Positions 6,260 to 9,890 of a stretch of DNA of 9,890 nucleotides are shown here, piece after piece (position 1 is the stretch's first letter; the number at the start of each line of letters is the position of its first letter). The stretch comes from JACQAI01 sp035507915 (GTDB lineage: Bacteria > Pseudomonadota > Alphaproteobacteria > Elsterales > Elsteraceae): the NCBI GenBank assembly GCA_035507915.1, contig DATJNS010000089.1, positions 1 to 9,890 on the forward strand, in the 5' to 3' direction. The translations under genes and the position numbers were made by a program. The notes beneath the pieces are model-generated. The model ran no database searches. It saw only the letters and a program-made list of their open reading frames with translations, and was not told the DNA's origin.

Positions 6260-6915
6260 ACGCGACCTGGGTACGCCGCCACGACCCGCGCCCGCTCGGC
6301 GACCGCCAGAAGCGCGCCGTGCTCGCGATCGCGTTTGTGATTCTGGTGGCGGCCTACGGCGTCGGCCTGGTGCGCTTCGCCGACAGCCTGCCGCGTCGCG
6401 TCGCCGACCCGACGACCGAGACCGATGCGATCGTCGCGCTGACCGGCGGCAGCCAGCGGCTCGCCGCCGCGTTCGAGCTCCTGGCCGAGCACCGCGCCCA
6501 TTGGCTGTTCGTCTCGGGCGTCAACCGCGAGTCCGGGCTCGCGCACCTGGCGGGCGCCTCCGCGGTCGACGCGCAGGAGCTGGCCTGCTGCGTCGTGGTC
6601 GGACGCGAGGCCGACGACACGATCGGCAACGCCGCCGAGACCGCGCAGTTCGTGCGCAGCCACGACATCAAATCGCTGCGCCTGGTGACCGCGAGCTACC
6701 ACATGCCGCGCAGCCTGCTCGAGCTGAGGCGCGTGGTGCCCGACGTGCGCATCATCGAGCATCCGGTGTTCCCGCCCGGCTTCCACCAGGACGACTGGTG
6801 GCGCTGGCCGGGCACCGCCAGCCTGATCGTGCTCGAGTACGACAAGTACCTGGTCGCGCGCGTGCGCCACGCGCTGGTCGATTTCGTCATGGGCCGCGGC
6901 CAGGCCGGCGACTGA
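6256..6915 (+). CDS. DUF218 (YdcF/SanA/ElyC-type) membrane protein
   Basis: Protein of 219 residues with a basic N-terminus, one membrane helix at about 21-40 (AVLAIAFVILVAAYGVGLV) and a DUF218 domain facing the periplasm. Seen in the domain: TDAIVALTGGSQRL (56-69), LFVSGVN (84-90), NAAETAQFV (125-133) with the conserved Glu128, and LVTASYHMPRS (143-153). Members such as SanA and ElyC affect envelope integrity and peptidoglycan precursor metabolism, but the reaction is not settled. The GTG start overlaps the phosphatase stop and plsC follows after three bases, so it is translated as part of the ftsE-plsC run. The neighbours support an envelope role. Confidence 0.88.
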   Translation: MNATWVRRHDPRPLGDRQKRAVLAIAFVILVAAYGVGLVRFADSLPRRVADPTTETDAIVALTGGSQRLAAAFELLAEHRAHWLFVSGVNRESGLAHLAGASAVDAQELACCVVVGREADDTIGNAAETAQFVRSHDIKSLRLVTASYHMPRSLLELRRVVPDVRIIEHPVFPPGFHQDDWWRWPGTASLIVLEYDKYLVARVRHALVDFVMGRGQAGD

Positions 6916-6918
6916 TCG

Positions 6919-7641
6919 ATGCAGGCACTGCGTTCGCTGGTCTTCAACCTGCTGTTCTTCGGCTGGATCGCCGGGCTCGGCGTGCCGGCGCTGCCGCTGC
7001 TCGCGCTGCCGCGCCGGGTCGCCCGGGCGGTCGTGCGGCTGTGGGCGCGCGGCGTGCTGTGGCTGCTCGCGCACGTCGTCGGGCTCGACCACGTGGTCCG
7101 CGGCATCGAGCATCTGCCGGCCGGCGCCGCGATCGTCGCCGCCAAGCACCAGTCGGCGTGGGACACCATCATCTTCCTGGCGCTGCTCGACGACCCCGCC
7201 TACGTGCTGAAGCGCGAGCTGTTCAAGATCCCGATCTACGGCTGGTTCACCTGGAAGCTGCGCATGATCGGCATCGACCGCGCGGCCGGCCCGAGCGCGC
7301 TCAAGCGGCTGGCGGCGCGCGCCAAGCCCGAGGTCGCAGCCGGGCGCCCGATCGTGATCTTTCCCCAGGGCACGCGCACCGCGCCGGGCGCGCGCCGGCC
7401 CTATCTGCCGGGGGTCTACGCGCTCTACGCCGCGACCGGCGTGCCGGTCGTGCCGGTCGCGCTCAACTCGGGACTGTTCTGGGGGCGTCGCCGCTTCCTC
7501 AAGCGGCCGGGCCGCATCGTGCTCGAGTACCTGCCGGCGCTGCCGCCCGGGCTCGATCGTCGCCGCTTCATGGCCGAGCTCGAGCAGCGCATCGAGACGG
7601 CGACTGCCGCGCTCGAAGCGTCCGCGGCAAGCTGTGGATAA
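6919..7641 (+). CDS. plsC: 1-acyl-sn-glycerol-3-phosphate acyltransferase (PlsC family)
   Basis: Acylates lysophosphatidic acid to phosphatidic acid at the inner membrane. Seen in 240 residues: a hydrophobic N-terminus (about 8-30 and 44-55), motif I HQSAWD at 77-82 (catalytic His and Asp), an ELFKIPIYGWF segment (100-110) for glycerophosphate binding, motif III FPQGTR at 148-153 where Gln replaces the usual Glu, and motif IV VPVVPVALNSG (176-186). The Gln variant is known in many PlsC homologues. It is the last gene of the ftsE run, three bases behind the DUF218 gene. The final codons and stop lie inside a perfect DnaA box. Substrate class is firm; it could be one of several PlsC paralogues, so a lysophospholipid or ornithine-lipid acyltransferase is not excluded. 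Confidence 0.92.
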   Translation: MQALRSLVFNLLFFGWIAGLGVPALPLLALPRRVARAVVRLWARGVLWLLAHVVGLDHVVRGIEHLPAGAAIVAAKHQSAWDTIIFLALLDDPAYVLKRELFKIPIYGWFTWKLRMIGIDRAAGPSALKRLAARAKPEVAAGRPIVIFPQGTRTAPGARRPYLPGVYALYAATGVPVVPVALNSGLFWGRRRFLKRPGRIVLEYLPALPPGLDRRRFMAELEQRIETATAALEASAASCG

Positions 7642-7642
7642 G

Positions 7643-7660
7643 CCCGCACGCAATTGCGGG
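7643..7660 (+). terminator. Small hairpin just after plsC
   Basis: cccgca 7643-7648 pairs with tgcggg 7655-7660 around a 6-base loop, and the centre holds the palindrome cgcaattgcg (7649-7658). It begins two bases after the plsC stop. No T-run follows, so termination is uncertain; it could instead protect the mRNA end or be a protein-binding palindrome. Confidence 0.25.
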
Positions 7661-7688
7661 GATCATGGGGATAACCGCGGGACCGCCC

Positions 7689-7709
7689 GGACCGGCGCCA
7701 CGCCGGTCC
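7689..7709 (+). terminator. GC-rich hairpin, possible terminator of the ftsE-plsC run
   Basis: ggaccggc 7689-7696 pairs perfectly with gccggtcc 7702-7709 around the loop gccac. It lies between plsC and the nrdJ promoter, where the upstream transcript should end. The sequence after it is taagg, with no T-run, so it is at best a non-canonical terminator. Confidence 0.35.
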
Positions 7710-7763
7710 TAAGGCCACCGTGTGGATAGCGTCCTGTGGACGAAACAGATCGCGAACATCAAG

Positions 7764-7792
7764 TTGACGGGGCACCCCCCGTGGCCTAGATT
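7764..7792 (+). promoter_or_regulatory. Sigma70-like promoter of nrdJ
   Basis: TTGACG at 7764-7769 (5 of 6 to the -35 consensus), a 17-base spacer, and TAGATT at 7787-7792 (4 of 6 to the -10). The predicted start of transcription is near 7799, leaving a leader of about 53 bases before GTG 7852. No B12 riboswitch fits in that leader, and I did not find a convincing pair of NrdR boxes. Confidence 0.6.
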
Positions 7793-7802
7793 CCGATCGA
7801 GA

Positions 7803-7821
7803 CGGATCGTCCAACGATCTG
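7803..7821 (+). promoter_or_regulatory. Inverted repeat at the start of the nrdJ leader
   Basis: gatcgt 7805-7810 and acgatc 7814-7819 form a perfect inverted repeat around cca; a G-U and a C-G pair extend it to 7803-7821. It lies at about +5 to +23 of the predicted transcript, so it could be an operator or a short 5' hairpin that stabilises the mRNA. Function unknown. Confidence 0.35.
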
Positions 7822-7851
7822 CGCCAAACTGCTGAAACAAAAGGAGAATTC

Positions 7852-9890
7852 GTGGTCACCACGACCCCGATCGCCCAACAGATCTGGGACATGAAGTACC
7901 GGCTGAAGGCCGCCGACGGCACGCCGGTCGACCGCACCGTCGAGGACAGCTGGCGGCGCGTCGCCGAGGCATTGGCCGCGGCCGAGCGCGACCCGGCGGC
8001 GCACGTCGCGGCGTTCTACCAGGCGCTCGAGGGGTTCCAGTTCCTGCCCGCCGGCCGCATCCTCGCGGGCGCCGGCGCCGGCCGCACCGTCACGTTGTTC
8101 AACTGCTTCGTGATGGGCCGCATCCCCGACGACATGTCGGGGATCTTCGAGCATCTGCGCGAGGCCGCGCTGACGATGCAGCAGGGCGGCGGCATCGGCT
8201 ACGACTTCTCGACCCTGAGGCCCAAGGGCGCGCCGGTGAAGGGCGTCGGCGCCGACGCCTCGGGTCCGCTCAGCTTCATGGACGTGTGGGACGCCATGTG
8301 CCGCACCATCATGAGCGCGGGCCACCGCCGCGGCGCCATGATGGCGACCCTGCGCTGCGACCATCCCGACATCGAGGCCTTCATCGAGGCCAAGCGCGAG
8401 CCGGGCCGGCTGCGCATGTTCAACCTCTCGGTGCTGGCGACCGACGCCTTCATGGCCGCGGTCAAGGAGGATGCCGCCTGGGAGCTCGCGTTCGGCGGCA
8501 CGACCTGGCGCGTCGTGCGCGCGCGCGAGCTGTGGGACAAGATCATGCGGGCGACCTACGCCTACGCCGAGCCCGGCGTGATCTTCATCGACCGCATCAA
8601 CCGCCGCAACAACCTGCACTATTGCGAGGAGATCTTCGCGACCAACCCGTGCGGCGAGCAGGCGCTGCCGCCCTACGGCGCGTGCCTGCTCGGCTCGATC
8701 AACCTGGCGCGCCTGGTCGACGCGCCGTTCACCGCCGAGGCAACGCTCGACCTCGCACGCCTCGAGGCGCTGACGCGCAGCGCGGTCCGCATGATGGACA
8801 ACGCGATCGACGTCTCGCGCTTCCCGCTCGACGCGCAGCAGCACGAGGCGCAGGCCAAGCGGCGCATCGGGCTCGGCGTCACCGGCCTCGCCGACGCGCT
8901 GATCGAATGCCGCGTGCGCTACGGATCGCCGGAGGCGCTGGCGCTGACCGAGCGCTGGCTGGCGGCGCTGCGCCGCGCCGCCTATCTCGCCTCGACCGAG
9001 CTCGCCGCCGAGAAGGGCGCCTTCCCGCTCTACGACCGCGACGCCTATCTCGCCGGCGAGACCGTGCGCGAGCTCGACGCCGACGTGCAGGAAGCCATCG
9101 CGCGCCACGGCATCCGCAACGCGCTGCTGACCTCGATCGCGCCGACCGGCACGATCTCGCTGCTCGCCGACAACGTGTCCTCGGGCATCGAGCCGGTGTT
9201 CAGCTTCACGTACACGCGCAACGTCCTGATGCCCGACGGCAGCCGCCGCAGCGAGGAGGTCAGCGACTACGCCTACCGCCTGTTCCACCGGCTGCATGGC
9301 GAGACCGCCCCGCTGCCCGACTATTTCGTCGACGCCCAGGCGCTGACGCCCAACGAGCACGTCGTGATGCAGGCAGCGGCGCAGCGCTATGTCGACAGCG
9401 CGATCTCGAAGACGATCAACTGCCCGGCCGATCTGTCGTTCGACGCCTTCAAGGACGTCTACGCCAAGGCCTACGCGCTCGGCTGCAAGGGCTGCACGAC
9501 CTACCGGCCCAACGAGGTGACCGGCGCCGTGCTCGAGGTCAAACGCGAGACGGCCGCGCCCGAGCGCGACGACGAGCCGGAGCTCGCCTTGCCGGCGCCG
9601 CCGGCGCGCCCGGCCGATCCCTACGAGGCCGGCGGCGTCGTCTACATGACCCAGCCGCTGTCGCGGCCCGAGGCGCTGCCCGGCCGCACCTACAAGGTTC
9701 GCTGGCCCGACAGCGACCACGCCATGTACATCACGCTCAACGATATCGTGCAGGACGGCAGGCGCCGGCCGTTCGAGGTGTTCATCAACTCCAAGAACAT
9801 GGACCACTACGCCTGGACGGTGGCGCTGACCCGCATGATCAGCGCGGTGTTCCGGCGCGGCGGCGACGTCTCGTTCGTCTCCGAGGAGCT
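7852..9890 (+). CDS. nrdJ: Adenosylcobalamin-dependent (class II) ribonucleotide reductase, 3' end outside window
   Basis: Reduces ribonucleotides to deoxyribonucleotides using a radical generated from adenosylcobalamin, without need of oxygen. The visible 679 codons are open to the window end. Seen: first redox cysteine Cys85 in LFNCFV, QQGGGIGYDFS (about 108-118), the active-site triad Asn265, Cys267 and Glu269 in NPCGEQ, second redox cysteine Cys278 eleven residues on, APTGTIS (about 429-435), and GCKGCTTYRPN from 544. A Pro-rich linker (about 565-600) leads into a TSCPD-type domain from about 612 (YKVRWPDSDHAMY, then NSKNMDHYAW), cut by the window. There is no N-terminal ATP cone. GTG 7852 is chosen because AAGGAG at 7841-7846 stands five bases before it; the next ATG, at codon 14, would cut conserved sequence. 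It has its own promoter and DnaA-box-like sites upstream. Confidence 0.95.
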   Translation, partial: MVTTTPIAQQIWDMKYRLKAADGTPVDRTVEDSWRRVAEALAAAERDPAAHVAAFYQALEGFQFLPAGRILAGAGAGRTVTLFNCFVMGRIPDDMSGIFEHLREAALTMQQGGGIGYDFSTLRPKGAPVKGVGADASGPLSFMDVWDAMCRTIMSAGHRRGAMMATLRCDHPDIEAFIEAKREPGRLRMFNLSVLATDAFMAAVKEDAAWELAFGGTTWRVVRARELWDKIMRATYAYAEPGVIFIDRINRRNNLHYCEEIFATNPCGEQALPPYGACLLGSINLARLVDAPFTAEATLDLARLEALTRSAVRMMDNAIDVSRFPLDAQQHEAQAKRRIGLGVTGLADALIECRVRYGSPEALALTERWLAALRRAAYLASTELAAEKGAFPLYDRDAYLAGETVRELDADVQEAIARHGIRNALLTSIAPTGTISLLADNVSSGIEPVFSFTYTRNVLMPDGSRRSEEVSDYAYRLFHRLHGETAPLPDYFVDAQALTPNEHVVMQAAAQRYVDSAISKTINCPADLSFDAFKDVYAKAYALGCKGCTTYRPNEVTGAVLEVKRETAAPERDDEPELALPAPPARPADPYEAGGVVYMTQPLSRPEALPGRTYKVRWPDSDHAMYITLNDIVQDGRRRPFEVFINSKNMDHYAWTVALTRMISAVFRRGGDVSFVSEE

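Larger units (their letters stand above)
7633..7743 (-). promoter_or_regulatory. Cluster of DnaA-box-like sites upstream of nrdJ
   Basis: TGTGGATAA at 7633-7641 is an exact DnaA box (TTATCCACA on the minus strand). Three further copies have the same orientation: TGGGGATAA 7666-7674 (one mismatch), TGTGGATAG 7721-7729 (one mismatch) and TGTGGACGA 7735-7743 (two mismatches). The last two lie about 55-80 bases before the predicted nrdJ start of transcription, a usual activator position. In E. coli the nrdAB promoter carries DnaA boxes, so DnaA control of this reductase gene is plausible. Confidence 0.55.

Noticed and set aside
7633..7851. Replication origin suggested by the DnaA-box cluster
   Set aside because: No AT-rich unwinding region, only one perfect box, and neither dnaA, dnaN, parAB nor hemE-type neighbours; promoter control of nrdJ fits better.
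7786..9807. 673-codon minus-strand open frame opposite nrdJ
   Set aside because: Low-complexity Arg/Gly/Asp/His composition with no domain, fully antisense to a clear nrdJ; a codon-bias shadow.

Overview
The window reads as an ordinary chromosomal stretch of a very GC-rich bacterium, most likely an alphaproteobacterium (Rhodospirillales or Hyphomicrobiales type). The placement is inferred from a stand-alone type II lumazine synthase (RibH2) behind an FMN riboswitch, an MJ0042-type zinc-ribbon gene divergent from ftsE-ftsX, a DUF218 and a plsC gene behind ftsX, and a B12-dependent ribonucleotide reductase. Genes are tightly packed. No gap exceeds about 210 bases. I see no tRNA, rRNA, IS element, phage gene or CRISPR array.

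Layout. (1) 1-2350: the end of one and all of a second polar amino-acid ABC-transporter permease, then a class III PLP enzyme resembling 2,2-dialkylglycine decarboxylase; this looks like an import-and-catabolism operon. (2) 2441-3243: a clear FMN riboswitch, an expression platform with a possible hairpin that hides the ribosome binding site, and ribH2. (3) 3244-3894, minus strand: a zinc-ribbon membrane protein whose stop codon abuts that of ribH2. (4) 4073-7641: a plus-strand envelope operon of ftsE, ftsX, a HAD phosphatase, a DUF218 membrane protein and a plsC acyltransferase, with start/stop overlaps or short gaps between genes. (5) 7642-7851: a regulatory gap with a perfect DnaA box, three imperfect DnaA-box-like sites in the same orientation, two hairpins and a sigma70-like promoter. 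(6) 7852-9890: the first 679 codons of nrdJ, cut by the window end.

Working together: the ftsE-plsC block joins division-site control (FtsEX), a sugar-phosphate phosphatase, a DUF218 envelope protein and phospholipid synthesis. The DnaA-box cluster suggests that dNTP supply is tied to replication initiation. No wholly new system is evident. The points most worth checking are the DnaA-box cluster before nrdJ, the 8-codon frame bridging ftsE and ftsX, the HAD phosphatase that lacks the usual zinc ligands, and the four-cysteine motif in the decarboxylase-like enzyme.
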